Positions 1 to 6,804 are shown, counted from the first letter of the stretch. The stretch: DNA of 24,422 nt from a virus (IMGVR_UViG_3300042301_000093:1-24422), one strand, 5' to 3'. Translations and numbers: made by a program. Notes: generated by a model not told the origin, from the letters alone.

Positions 1-254
1 GGTGCTTTGTATGGCGTAATAACAATCTTGCGGTTAGGGGTCGCACTTTTATAGGACTTAAAGGAGTTCCAGATGTAGTTGGCTTTCATACTCAAACAGG
101 AGTAGCAGTTTATTGCGAAACAAAAGCAATAGGAGATAAACTAAGTAGCTATCAAATATCATTTTTAAACTTAGCAAAGACGGCAAATTGTTTTTGTTAT
201 ATAGCAACCGAAGAGAACGGCAAACTAACCCTAAAAGAATATGAACAAGAATAG
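1..254 (+). CDS. VRR-NUC domain nuclease, C-terminal part (5' end outside window)
   Basis: The frame is open from base 3 to the TAG at 252-254 and encodes about 83 residues, with no start because the gene begins left of the window. The fragment reads CFVWRNNNLAVRGR, then GLKGVPDVVGF, then VYCETKA. This matches the PD-(D/E)xK nuclease core of VRR-NUC proteins: the Asp of GVPD (fragment residue 24) and the E-T-K triad (39-41) would bind metal. Stand-alone VRR-NUC proteins are common in phages and cut DNA, possibly branched intermediates of recombination or replication. The end overlaps the next gene by 14 bases, so the two are probably cotranscribed. Confidence 0.85.
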   Translation, partial: CFVWRNNNLAVRGRTFIGLKGVPDVVGFHTQTGVAVYCETKAIGDKLSSYQISFLNLAKTANCFCYIATEENGKLTLKEYEQE

Positions 255-717
255 CATCATATTAGAACTTTGGGAAAGCCGAGAACTTAAGGAAGCAATA
301 GATAAAATGCAGCCTGAAGATTTACGAGAAGATTTAAGAAGCGAACTATTTAAAGTGCTATGTGAAATGGAAGAAGAGCGTTTAATTGATATGCGCACAC
401 GCAACGTATTAAAGTTCTATTTGGTTAGAACAATGATTAATATGATGCAAAGTAACACGAGCCAATTTTATAGGACATACCGCAAACCTTTAGAAGTAGA
501 ATTAATTGTTCACGATAGAGACGAAGATTTACTTAACAAAGTAGAAGATGAGTTATCCAAGATGCACTGGTACAAAGCGGAACTATTACGAGTTTATGCA
601 ATTAAGCACAACTGCAACGCTAAAGAACTAAGCAGGGTAACTGGTATTCCGTATATGTCAATACATAGGGAATTAAAACTAACTAAACGAGAACTTAAAA
701 AACAATTACGCAAATGA
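241..717 (+). CDS. Small sigma-70-like factor / helix-turn-helix protein
   Basis: The 158-residue protein resembles a small ECF-type sigma factor. Residues about 5-80 form charged helices ending in NTSQFYRTYRKP, reminiscent of sigma region 2. Residues about 105-158 form a region-4-like helix-turn-helix with the recognition-helix signature AKELSRVTGIPYMSIHREL, followed by a basic tail. Such proteins occur in Bacteroidota phages and may redirect host RNA polymerase to phage promoters. The start overlaps the VRR-NUC gene by 14 bases, and the stop overlaps the next start as ATGA. It could instead be a plain DNA-binding regulator, since region 2 is only weakly recognisable. No anti-sigma partner is visible. 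Confidence 0.6.
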   Translation: MNKNSIILELWESRELKEAIDKMQPEDLREDLRSELFKVLCEMEEERLIDMRTRNVLKFYLVRTMINMMQSNTSQFYRTYRKPLEVELIVHDRDEDLLNKVEDELSKMHWYKAELLRVYAIKHNCNAKELSRVTGIPYMSIHRELKLTKRELKKQLRK

Positions 718-947
718 TAATTATAGCAGCGATATGCTTTGCAATTTTCTTTGTAGAGATACACCAATTCCATAGGAAGTGGAAATTAGATTTTAAGCCT
801 TTTAGTTGCACGAGTTGTTTAGCAGCTTGGAGCGGTTTGGCTTTATATTTACTGCCTACAATATGTACCGACATAATTTCGTTTGTATTTATACCAGGAG
901 TGTTAGCACCTTTACTTTCAAAAATAATGTGGAACTTATGGAAATAG
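714..947 (+). CDS. Small membrane protein with CxxC motif
   Basis: This 77-residue protein starts at an ATGA overlap with the sigma-like gene. It has an N-terminal hydrophobic helix (residues 2-15), a basic stretch (HRKWK), a FSCTSC motif with Cys32 and Cys35, and a second hydrophobic region at about 36-60. It therefore looks like a two-pass inner membrane protein whose cysteine pair could bind a metal or form a disulfide. Similar short proteins with an 'F.C..CL..W' core occur in Bacteroidota phages without known function. The 3' end overlaps the next gene by 10 bases. A holin-like role is possible but unsupported. Confidence 0.6.
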   Translation: MIIIAAICFAIFFVEIHQFHRKWKLDFKPFSCTSCLAAWSGLALYLLPTICTDIISFVFIPGVLAPLLSKIMWNLWK

Positions 948-1183
948 AACACCGCAACTTTTTAGACGAACACGTTGGTAATTGGCATACAGTACAAAAT
1001 GGGTATGTGCGTAATATCGATTTAGACATCTTAAAAATGTACGAGCATATTTATCGCAAGTATATGAGTGCAGATTTTATCTTAACAGTATGGTGTGGTA
1101 ATTGTATCTTCGATATGATTAAACGTTTATACACTTGGTACGAAGAGCAACCTAAACCTAAAAATAAAAAAAAGAATGGCTAA
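938..1183 (+). CDS. Hypothetical protein, 81 residues
   Basis: The ATG at 938 lies inside the end of the upstream membrane-protein gene. It is preferred over an in-frame start at 806 because that longer version would overlap coding sequence by more than 130 bases. The product begins MEIEHRNFLDEHVGNW and is acidic to neutral with a lysine-rich tail (KPKNKKKNG). It carries a WCGNC motif near residue 55, next to a helical FDMIKRLYTWYEE segment. The Cys pair suggests metal or structural binding. No family could be named with certainty. It overlaps the acyltransferase gene by 8 bases, consistent with one operon. Confidence 0.6.
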   Translation: MEIEHRNFLDEHVGNWHTVQNGYVRNIDLDILKMYEHIYRKYMSADFILTVWCGNCIFDMIKRLYTWYEEQPKPKNKKKNG

Positions 1184-1655
1184 CTTTATCCACCCTACCG
1201 CTATAATTGGCGATAACGTAATTATCGGAGACGGAAACTACATTGGTGCTTATTGTATTATTGGAGACCCTGCCGAACATAAGAAGTTTTGGCAAAAAGA
1301 AAAAGGCAAAGTTTACATTGGCGATAACAATGTTATTACAGGACTTGTAACAATAGATGCAGGAACAGAGATAGACACATTCATTGGTAATAATTGCTTC
1401 ATAATGAAACACGCACACATAGGACACGATTGCACAATCTTAGATAATGTTACTATAAGCTGCGGAGCAAAAATAGGTGGGCATTCAATTATTGACAAAG
1501 GTGCTAACATAGGACTAAACGCAGTTCTGCATCAGTTTGCAAACGTAGGAGAAAATTGTATGATAGGTGCAAGTGCTTTTGTTAAAGGAGATGCAAAACC
1601 TAATACTAAATATGCAGGAGTTCCTGCACGAGAAATCGGCTCAAATATAAGATAA
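1176..1655 (+). CDS. LpxA-like left-handed beta-helix acyltransferase
   Basis: The 159-residue protein is built of hexapeptide repeats of the (I/V)GxxxxI type (IIGDNV, IIGDGN, YIGDNN, FIGNNC, HIGHDC), folding as a left-handed beta-helix. It resembles LpxA-type acyltransferases, which transfer an acyl or acetyl group from ACP or CoA to a sugar. His81, His84, His103 and His119 sit in AHIGHDC, GGH and LHQF contexts that match the conserved histidines of bacterial LpxA (122, 125, 144 and 160 in E. coli); His84 would be the catalytic base. It lacks the C-terminal helical domain of full-length LpxA (about 260 residues), so it is unlikely to be a housekeeping lipid A enzyme. Two glycosyltransferase genes follow directly, suggesting joint modification of a glycan. 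Confidence 0.8.
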   Translation: MANFIHPTAIIGDNVIIGDGNYIGAYCIIGDPAEHKKFWQKEKGKVYIGDNNVITGLVTIDAGTEIDTFIGNNCFIMKHAHIGHDCTILDNVTISCGAKIGGHSIIDKGANIGLNAVLHQFANVGENCMIGASAFVKGDAKPNTKYAGVPAREIGSNIR

Positions 1656-2242
1656 TGAATGCAATAGTATACTTAAACTATAAAGATAGGAACATCAATA
1701 CATTGTTTGAGAATATCAAAAATGCGGGTAAGCATATTGATATAGTTACTATCATTAATGAAGAAGGTATAGCATTTGCAACTAATAAAGGCTTAAGGAA
1801 TTTAAACTTTGATAATATAGATTATGTAACTATTATGGGTAACGATATATTAGAACCTGATAATTGGTTGCAAATAAGAAATGACTTTTTACAAGACAAA
1901 ACTATTGGTATTTGTTCTATTCCTTTACATAGTACAGGTAATGACACGGCTGATTTAATTGGTAACTTTACTATAACAAAAGAAACTATAAAAAGAGTTG
2001 GTGCATTCAATCAAGAACTTGACCCATACGGAGCAATAGATTTAGATTATTGTACGAGATGCAGGGCAGCAGGTTTGCATACGAAATTTATTAAAGAATA
2101 TACCGCTAATCATATTGAGCAAAATAGCATTGATGCTTATGGTTACAATAAAAATGAATTAGTACAAAAGACCTGGAGTTTGCATAGCAACAATGTATCT
2201 GCTTATACAAATGGGAATAAAACATATTATATAAACTTATGA
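1655..2242 (+). CDS. Family 2-like glycosyltransferase (GT-A fold)
   Basis: This 195-residue protein has the layout of a compact GT2 enzyme. A Rossmann-like N-terminus is followed by GIAFATNKGLRN, matching the G-x-A-x-A-x-N-x-G core of rhamnosyltransferase-like GT2 proteins. Next come IMGNDI with Asp64 as the nucleotide-sugar or metal-binding acid, and GAFNQELDPYGAIDLDYCTR, which parallels the usual 'VGxFDE...EDxDxxxR' acceptor and catalytic region (Asp128, Asp130). It would transfer an activated sugar to a glycan or protein. The start overlaps the acyltransferase stop by one base (TAATG), and the end overlaps the next glycosyltransferase by 4 bases. Donor and acceptor cannot be read from the sequence. 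Confidence 0.8.
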   Translation: MNAIVYLNYKDRNINTLFENIKNAGKHIDIVTIINEEGIAFATNKGLRNLNFDNIDYVTIMGNDILEPDNWLQIRNDFLQDKTIGICSIPLHSTGNDTADLIGNFTITKETIKRVGAFNQELDPYGAIDLDYCTRCRAAGLHTKFIKEYTANHIEQNSIDAYGYNKNELVQKTWSLHSNNVSAYTNGNKTYYINL

Positions 2243-3234
2243 AAATACTTTGTATAACTTCAGCCAATTCGGGTGTAGGACTGCACCGAATAATGATGCC
2301 TATTGTTTATATGGAAAAAGAGTACGCACTTATTACCGATGTATTGAATGACGAACTACTTGAGCAGGGTTGGGATATTGTGCTAATGAATAGAATGCTA
2401 AACGAAATAAACGCAAAGCAAATGGACACTTGGCGCACCAAGTACGGCTTTAAGTTAGTAGTAGACAATGACGATTACTGGGAACTTAGCGAAAGCCATT
2501 TGTTATATTCAAGATATAAGTTTAATAACATACCTAAACTAATTACCGATTACTTAGAAGTTGCAGACCTTTGCACTTGCACACACGAAAGGTTAGCAAG
2601 TATGATAAGTCCTTACAATAAGAACGTTCACATCTTACCAAACGCATTACCTTACGGGCAAGAGCAGTTCCAGGATAACAAGACCGAAGATTACAAGGTT
2701 AGATTATTTTGGAGCGGTAGCGGAACGCACGAAAGAGATTTAGAAATACTTAGGCAGCCGTTCAAAAGGCTACAAGGTATGAACATAAGAACTGTTATTG
2801 CAGGTTACAATGACGGAGAAAAACCTATATGGGATAAAATGATAGATGCCTTTACTTGTGGTCTTAAACTTAACCCTACTATCTACAACTACGCTAAGGT
2901 TACGGAATATATGGGTGCTTATACGGATAGCGATATTTCAGTTATCCCACTCGTAGATAATAAGTTTAACGCTATGAAGTCAAATCTAAAGGTATTAGAA
3001 ACGGCTGCTAAAAAGAACCCTGCCATAGTTAGCCACGTTAATCCTTACTTAGATATGCCCGTGCATTATGTTAAAAGCCAAAAGGATTGGTATAAACACA
3101 TCAAAGATTTAGTAAGCGATGCGGATATGCGAAAGGAAAGCGGACAAAAGCTATTTGAGTTTTGCCAAAAGAAGTATAACTTTGACGAGATAAATTTAGA
3201 CCGAAAGTATATTTATAGTAAACTATGCCAGTAA
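2239..3234 (+). CDS. Glycosyltransferase, GT-B-like
   Basis: The 331-residue protein begins MKILCITSANSGVGLHRIMM, a typical start of GT4/GT1-like enzymes with a glycine-rich acceptor-side loop. The middle contains VVDNDDYWEL, ADLCTCTHERL and VHILPNALP. The C-terminal half starts with RLFWSGSGTHERDLEIL and continues to DSDISVIPLVDNKFNAMKSNLKVLE, which fits the nucleotide-sugar binding half of phage and bacterial GT-B enzymes. It forms a translationally coupled unit with the GT2 gene (ATGA overlap). The likely role is a second sugar transfer step on the same substrate. That substrate could be host surface polysaccharide, a phage structural protein or, less likely, DNA. Confidence 0.8.
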   Translation: MKILCITSANSGVGLHRIMMPIVYMEKEYALITDVLNDELLEQGWDIVLMNRMLNEINAKQMDTWRTKYGFKLVVDNDDYWELSESHLLYSRYKFNNIPKLITDYLEVADLCTCTHERLASMISPYNKNVHILPNALPYGQEQFQDNKTEDYKVRLFWSGSGTHERDLEILRQPFKRLQGMNIRTVIAGYNDGEKPIWDKMIDAFTCGLKLNPTIYNYAKVTEYMGAYTDSDISVIPLVDNKFNAMKSNLKVLETAAKKNPAIVSHVNPYLDMPVHYVKSQKDWYKHIKDLVSDADMRKESGQKLFEFCQKKYNFDEINLDRKYIYSKLCQ

Positions 3235-3770
3235 TATTAGCAAAAATATTTTATCACACAAAGGTAGACAAGTCAGGCAGATTAAGGTCTGTTGGTACTT
3301 ATGCTTGTGATAAATGTGGCATAGAGTGTACACAAAGAGCAGAGGAAATAAGAAGGAGAGGTGCTTTATGTAAAAAGTGTAAACTAACACAAAATTTTAC
3401 AAACGAGTTTAGTAATAAAAATTTAGAACTTACTTGTGCAAATGTATTAAAAAGCAGGTTAAATAAGAGATACTTAAAAAGAGGCTTAACTTGCACATTA
3501 TCAGGAGAAGAGATACTTAAATTAGTTAAAGATAAATGCCATTATTGTGGCACAGAACATAGCAATAATATGCTCTATAATCAACCTAATTTTAAGTATA
3601 ACTTTATCTATAATGGTATTGACAGAATAGATAGTTCAAAAGGATATATTCAAGGGAATGTAGTTACTTGTTGCAAAACTTGTAATGTAGCAAAAATGGA
3701 TATGGACTATAAAGAATTTATTAACCACATCACAAAAATATATAATCACATAAGAAATGCCAATATATAA
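3225..3770 (+). CDS. HNH endonuclease with N-terminal zinc ribbon, possibly homing
   Basis: In this 181-residue protein Cys28, Cys31, Cys49 and Cys52 form a zinc ribbon likely to bind DNA. The C-terminal half is an HNH nuclease: CHYCG (Cys105, Cys108), NGIDRIDSSKGYIQGNVV and CCKTCN (Cys150, Cys153). The 'IDRxDSxxGYxxxNxxxxCxxCNxxK' layout is that of many free-standing phage HNH nucleases, which nick or cut DNA and often spread by homing. The gene is visibly richer in A/T codons than its neighbours. It overlaps the upstream gene by 10 bases and the downstream gene by 14, so if it was inserted the junctions have been neatly resolved. TATATTTA at 3208 just upstream may be a promoter box, but chance matches are expected. 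Confidence 0.82.
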   Translation: MPVILAKIFYHTKVDKSGRLRSVGTYACDKCGIECTQRAEEIRRRGALCKKCKLTQNFTNEFSNKNLELTCANVLKSRLNKRYLKRGLTCTLSGEEILKLVKDKCHYCGTEHSNNMLYNQPNFKYNFIYNGIDRIDSSKGYIQGNVVTCCKTCNVAKMDMDYKEFINHITKIYNHIRNANI

Positions 3771-4182
3771 ATGCGCCTCTAATGGCAAATATCGGATTGG
3801 AAACGGGTCTTGCATCTACGATACCGAGGAAAAGGCTATGCAAGTTTGGAAAGCTATCCTTGCAGGTGGCAAGTTTGCCGAAAGCTATACCGACTATCCC
3901 GAAAGTGCAACTAACAATGCAAAACGTGCTTTAGAATGGGCAGAGAAAAATGGTTGGGGTTCTTGTGGAGAAGCAACTGGCAAAGCAAGAGCAAATCAAT
4001 TAGCAAATCGTGAGCCGATTAGTAGAGATACGATTGCCCGTATGGCTTCCTTTAAAAGACACCAACAACATAAAGACGTACCTTATAGTGAAGGTTGTGG
4101 CGGTTTGATGTGGGATGCTTGGGGCGGTACAAGTGGGGTTGAATGGGCAATTAATAAACTAAAAGAAATAGACGGAAAATAA
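3757..4182 (+). CDS. Phage head-associated domain protein, free-standing
   Basis: The 141-residue protein has a short N-terminal module (MPIYKCASNGKYRIGNGSC, about residues 1-40) followed by a conserved phage domain. That domain reads YPESATNNAKRALEWAEKN, GSCGEATGKARANQLANREP, then MASFKRHQQHKD and WDAWGG. From memory, this 'NAKRALxW...TxxGxxRAxQLAxxExIS' domain is usually found fused to prohead proteases or other head proteins of Bacteroidota and Gram-positive phages, where its role is unclear. Here it stands alone, far from the XkdF-like protease at 15459. It starts inside the HNH gene (14-base overlap). The function is inferred only from family context. Confidence 0.6.
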   Translation: MPIYKCASNGKYRIGNGSCIYDTEEKAMQVWKAILAGGKFAESYTDYPESATNNAKRALEWAEKNGWGSCGEATGKARANQLANREPISRDTIARMASFKRHQQHKDVPYSEGCGGLMWDAWGGTSGVEWAINKLKEIDGK

Positions 4183-4184
4183 TT

Positions 4185-4240
4185 TGCATACTTAAATTTT
4201 TATTATTAACTAACGGAAAATTTAATGGGGAAAGTATGCA
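4185..4240 (+). promoter_or_regulatory. Nine-base inverted repeat enclosing the start of the small HNH gene
   Basis: TGCATACTT at 4185-4193 is the exact reverse complement of AAGTATGCA at 4232-4240. The right arm contains the ATG (4236-4238) of the next gene. In the transcript the arms could pair across a 38-base loop and mask the start codon. In DNA they could be two half-sites. ACGGAAAAT also occurs twice nearby (4172 and 4213). No function is demonstrated. Confidence 0.35.
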
Positions 4241-4490
4241 GAAACACACACAAATTTATTTGCAGGGAATGGGGTATAAAAAAACGGACTTCATTCCTTG
4301 CGAAGTGTGTGGCTCACAAGCGGTAGATATACATCATATTGAAGCGAGGGGAATGGGTGGAAGCAAAAAGGCAGACACGATTGAAAACCTAATGGGTTTG
4401 TGTAGGAAATGCCACATAGAATACGGAGACAAAAAACAATATAAAGAGTTCCTAAAAGACATACACGCAAAGAATTATGGCAAAGATTAA
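4236..4490 (+). CDS. Small HNH endonuclease
   Basis: This 84-residue protein is a minimal HNH nuclease. It has Cys22 and Cys25 (CEVC), the DIHHIE motif with His33 and His34, Asn51 in ENLMGLC, and Cys56, Cys59 and His60 in CRKCH. This is a complete zinc-bound beta-beta-alpha-metal site with all usual catalytic residues. HNH proteins of this size encoded near terminase genes are common in phages; in HK97-like systems (gp74) they assist terminase cleavage during packaging. Only three small genes separate it from the terminase genes here, so a packaging role is plausible but inferred. The start lies within an inverted repeat. Confidence 0.85.
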   Translation: MQKHTQIYLQGMGYKKTDFIPCEVCGSQAVDIHHIEARGMGGSKKADTIENLMGLCRKCHIEYGDKKQYKEFLKDIHAKNYGKD

Positions 4491-4599
4491 AGAGAACAAT
4501 AACAAAGTTAGTTTTGGCAAACGCAAAAGAGGCTCTGCAAAGAAGTCCTTTAATAAGCACACGCCAAGAGAAAAAGCTTATAGAGGACAAGGTAGATGA
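4477..4599 (+). CDS. Short basic protein, 40 residues
   Basis: The ATG at 4477 overlaps the HNH gene by 14 bases, and the TGA at 4597-4599 overlaps the next ATG as ATGA. The 40-residue product is strongly basic (SFGKRKRGSAKKSF) and ends KAYRGQGR. Short basic proteins ending in 'YRGQGR' seem to recur upstream of terminase genes in Bacteroidota phages, as far as I recall, which together with the tight coupling argues for a real gene. The charge suggests binding to nucleic acid. It is shorter than usual ORF-calling cut-offs and would be missed by them. Confidence 0.65.
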   Translation: MAKIKENNNKVSFGKRKRGSAKKSFNKHTPREKAYRGQGR

Positions 4600-4817
4600 G
4601 AAAACTAAACGCTATATGGCTACTTCTAACCCACAAAGCTTACTTCCTTGCGGTATGTAAGACAGGTAAAAACGGAGATGATATGACCACCATAGGACAC
4701 TATACCTATGCAATGGCAGAAACCCTAATTAACAAACATATAGCAGACGTAGACACATACTTAGACCAAGAAGATGCAATAGACGAAGCTAACGATATAA
4801 TAAACGGCATACTATGA
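4596..4817 (+). CDS. Hypothetical small protein with hydrophobic N-terminus
   Basis: The 73-residue protein starts MRKLNAIWLLLTHKAYFLAV, a moderately hydrophobic segment that may insert in or associate with the membrane. It continues with an acidic helical tail (DVDTYLDQEDAIDEANDI). The 'K..AIWL.LT..AYF' beginning is found in small proteins of other Bacteroidota phages, but no function is known to me. It is coupled by ATGA overlaps both to the basic 40-residue gene and to the next gene. A shorter start at the Met near residue 30 is possible. Confidence 0.6.
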   Translation: MRKLNAIWLLLTHKAYFLAVCKTGKNGDDMTTIGHYTYAMAETLINKHIADVDTYLDQEDAIDEANDIINGIL

Positions 4818-5167
4818 TTTTATTATCAAGTCAAATAGAAAGCATAGCATCACGCAAAGACAAGACAATCAAGCTAACAATAGCAACCCAAGAACTAAGT
4901 CCTAAAGATGCTGCGGATATATTCCAACTTAACCAACAGTTCTGCTACTTAGCAATCAAAGAAGAACCTTTTAGCAAAGAAGAGCAAGACGTAATAGAAA
5001 ATCTAAAGGCAGACCCAGACACGTTTAAAACACCGAGCCAAAGATTAAGGGGCATCTTATACAAGACATACGAACAAGACAACGAAGGTTACAAAGATTT
5101 TAACACATATTACCTATCTGTAATGGATAGGATATGCCAACACTATAAAAACAAGATAGATGGGTAG
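4814..5167 (+). CDS. Conserved phage protein of unknown function, 117 residues
   Basis: The product is soluble and charged with no membrane segment. Recognisable stretches are IESIASRKDKTIKLTIATQE near the N-terminus, and KTPSQRLRGILYKTYEQ followed by MDRICQHYKNKI near the C-terminus. The layout, a short beta-rich N-terminus and a helical C-terminus, recurs in hypothetical proteins placed just before terminase genes of Bacteroidota phages. It overlaps its neighbours by 4 bases (ATGA) and 8 bases, so it belongs to the terminase transcription unit. I cannot assign a function; a packaging accessory role is only suggested by position. Confidence 0.65.
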   Translation: MILLSSQIESIASRKDKTIKLTIATQELSPKDAADIFQLNQQFCYLAIKEEPFSKEEQDVIENLKADPDTFKTPSQRLRGILYKTYEQDNEGYKDFNTYYLSVMDRICQHYKNKIDG

Positions 5168-5570
5168 ACATAAAGCAATAGAAACGCCTGAGTTAATGCT
5201 ACAATACTTTACCGAGTATTGCGAATATTGTAAAAGCAATCCTATTAGAGTACACGATTTCGTAGGCAAAGATGGAGACGAAGTTTACAGATTAAGGGAG
5301 CGACCTCTAACAATAGAAGGCTTTGAAAACTATTGTTATAATCAAGGAATTATCAGCGATTTAGGAAGATACTTTGCCAATTTAGATAATGCTTATGAGG
5401 ATTTTCGTACCATCTGTTCGCGTATTAAGAAAACAATTAGACAAGACCAAATCGAAGGGGGAATGGCAGGGGTTTATAATCCAAGCATTACTCAGCGATT
5501 AAATAGCTTAGTAGAGAAGTCAGAAAACAAGCACGAAGTAAGTGAGATTAAAATAACTTACGATAGATAA
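5160..5570 (+). CDS. terS: Terminase small subunit (probable)
   Basis: The 136-residue protein begins MGRHKAIETPELMLQYFTEY and contains RPLTIEGFENYCYNQGI, a helix-turn-helix-like DNA-recognition segment. It then has a helical middle and ends with GGMAGVYNPSITQRLNSLVEK. This agrees with small terminase subunits of the gp3/'DNA packaging' type in Bacteroidota phages, where the helix-turn-helix binds the packaging site and the tail contacts the large subunit. It lies directly before the large subunit with a one-base TAATG overlap, the expected arrangement. The assignment rests on motif, length and position. Confidence 0.8.
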   Translation: MGRHKAIETPELMLQYFTEYCEYCKSNPIRVHDFVGKDGDEVYRLRERPLTIEGFENYCYNQGIISDLGRYFANLDNAYEDFRTICSRIKKTIRQDQIEGGMAGVYNPSITQRLNSLVEKSENKHEVSEIKITYDR

Positions 5571-6736
5571 TGCAGACAATAGGCTTGAAGTTACATAACC
5601 CACACCCAGCGCAAAAGCAAGTAATTGAATGCGATAGTAGGTTTATTGTAATGATGGCAGGGAGAAGATTTGGCAAGTCCTTGATTAGCCAAACAATAAG
5701 CATAGACACGGCAGTAAACAAAAAGCGTGTAGCTTACATTACACCTACTTACCAATTAGGAAAGATATTTTTTAAAGAGATAGTAGACCTATTGCCATTA
5801 GAAATATACTCTAAGAACGAAAGCGACCTTGTTATTACATTTATAACGGGTGGAAGCATACGCTTCTTTACAGGCGAAAGATTAGACAATCTTAGAGGTT
5901 TAAAGTTTCACTTAGCCGTAATAGATGAGGCTTCCTTCATACCTAACCTTGAAGATGGGTGGCTAAATTCGATAAGACCTACTTTAACGGACTACAAGGG
6001 TAAAGCTATATTCTTAAGCACCCCAAAAGGTAAAAACTACTTCTTTAGTTTGTTTAGCAAAGCAGAACCCGATTGGCAAAGCTTTAAGTTCACTACATAC
6101 GATAACCCTTACATTGACCCCAACGAAATAGACGATGCAAGGAAGCAACTGCCTGAGGTTGTGTTTGAGCAGGAGTATATGGCAAACCCTGCGGAGAACG
6201 CAGCAAACCCATTTGGTAGTCAATACATTCGTAATTGTATACACCCAGTAACAACAATGCCGATTGTAGCTTATGGGATTGACCTTGCTAAGTCAGTCGA
6301 TTGGACTGTTATCGTAGGCTTAGACGAAGATGGAAACGTGGCTTATTTTGACCGCTTTCAAATGGATTGGCACAATACTAAGCAAAACATACTTAGATTG
6401 CCTAAATGCCCTATCCTTGTCGATTCTACGGGGGTTGGCGACCCTATCCTTGAGGACTTACAAAGAGAAGGGGTAATGATACAAGGCTTAAAGTTTACAA
6501 GTTCAAGTAAACAACAACTAATGGAAGGCTTACAAGCTGCAATACATCAAGGTAAGATAGGCTACCCAGAGGGTATAATCAGCCAGGAACTTGAAGTATT
6601 TGAGTATCAGTATACGGCAACGGGTGTTAAGTACTCCGCACCTTCAGGCTTTCACGATGATGCCGTTATGGCTTTGGCTTTGGCTTGGCAGAACTTCAGC
6701 CTTAAACGTGGCACGGGTAGGTATGCCTTCCTATAA
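5570..6736 (+). CDS. terL: Terminase large subunit (packaging ATPase and nuclease)
   Basis: In this 388-residue protein the ATPase domain has an adenine-binding HPAQKQVI (residues 12-19), Walker A GRRFGKS (31-37), Walker B VIDEAS (Asp119, Glu120) and the coupling motif FLSTPKG (148-154). The C-terminal RNase H-like nuclease has its three acidic sites: Asp238 in YGIDLAKS, Asp285 in LVDSTGVGD and Asp363/Asp364 in FHDDAV. All key residues are present, so the enzyme should be active. It drives DNA into the procapsid through the portal and cuts the concatemer. The stop at 6734-6736 touches the first of two direct repeats in the control region that follows. Confidence 0.97.
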   Translation: MQTIGLKLHNPHPAQKQVIECDSRFIVMMAGRRFGKSLISQTISIDTAVNKKRVAYITPTYQLGKIFFKEIVDLLPLEIYSKNESDLVITFITGGSIRFFTGERLDNLRGLKFHLAVIDEASFIPNLEDGWLNSIRPTLTDYKGKAIFLSTPKGKNYFFSLFSKAEPDWQSFKFTTYDNPYIDPNEIDDARKQLPEVVFEQEYMANPAENAANPFGSQYIRNCIHPVTTMPIVAYGIDLAKSVDWTVIVGLDEDGNVAYFDRFQMDWHNTKQNILRLPKCPILVDSTGVGDPILEDLQREGVMIQGLKFTSSSKQQLMEGLQAAIHQGKIGYPEGIISQELEVFEYQYTATGVKYSAPSGFHDDAVMALALAWQNFSLKRGTGRYAFL

Positions 6737-6804
6737 TTTACCGCTTATCCTTGATATTTACCGCTCATCACAATTTTTAAAAAAAGTTTCACAATTTGAT
6801 TGTG
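6736..6804 (+). promoter_or_regulatory. Repeat-rich operator-like region upstream of promoter
   Basis: ATTTACCGCT occurs at 6736-6745 and again at 6756-6765, exactly 20 bases apart, about two helical turns. TCACAATTT follows at 6768-6776 and 6789-6797, 21 bases apart. CACAAT-TTG-ATTGTG (6790-6804) is a perfect dyad, and TTTCACA (6787) pairs with TGTGAAA (6808). The cluster ends in the promoter box. Same-face spacing suggests cooperative binding by a regulator, which is not identified. Confidence 0.5.

Noticed and set aside
806-937. Longer version of the 81-residue gene starting at 806
   Set aside because: It would run through most of the membrane-protein gene at 714-947; the ATG at 938 gives the normal short overlap.
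3208-3218. TATATTTATAG upstream of the HNH gene as a promoter
   Set aside because: It lies within glycosyltransferase codons, its best TTTG partner is 23 bases away, and a few such boxes are expected by chance in A/T-rich DNA (another is at 844).
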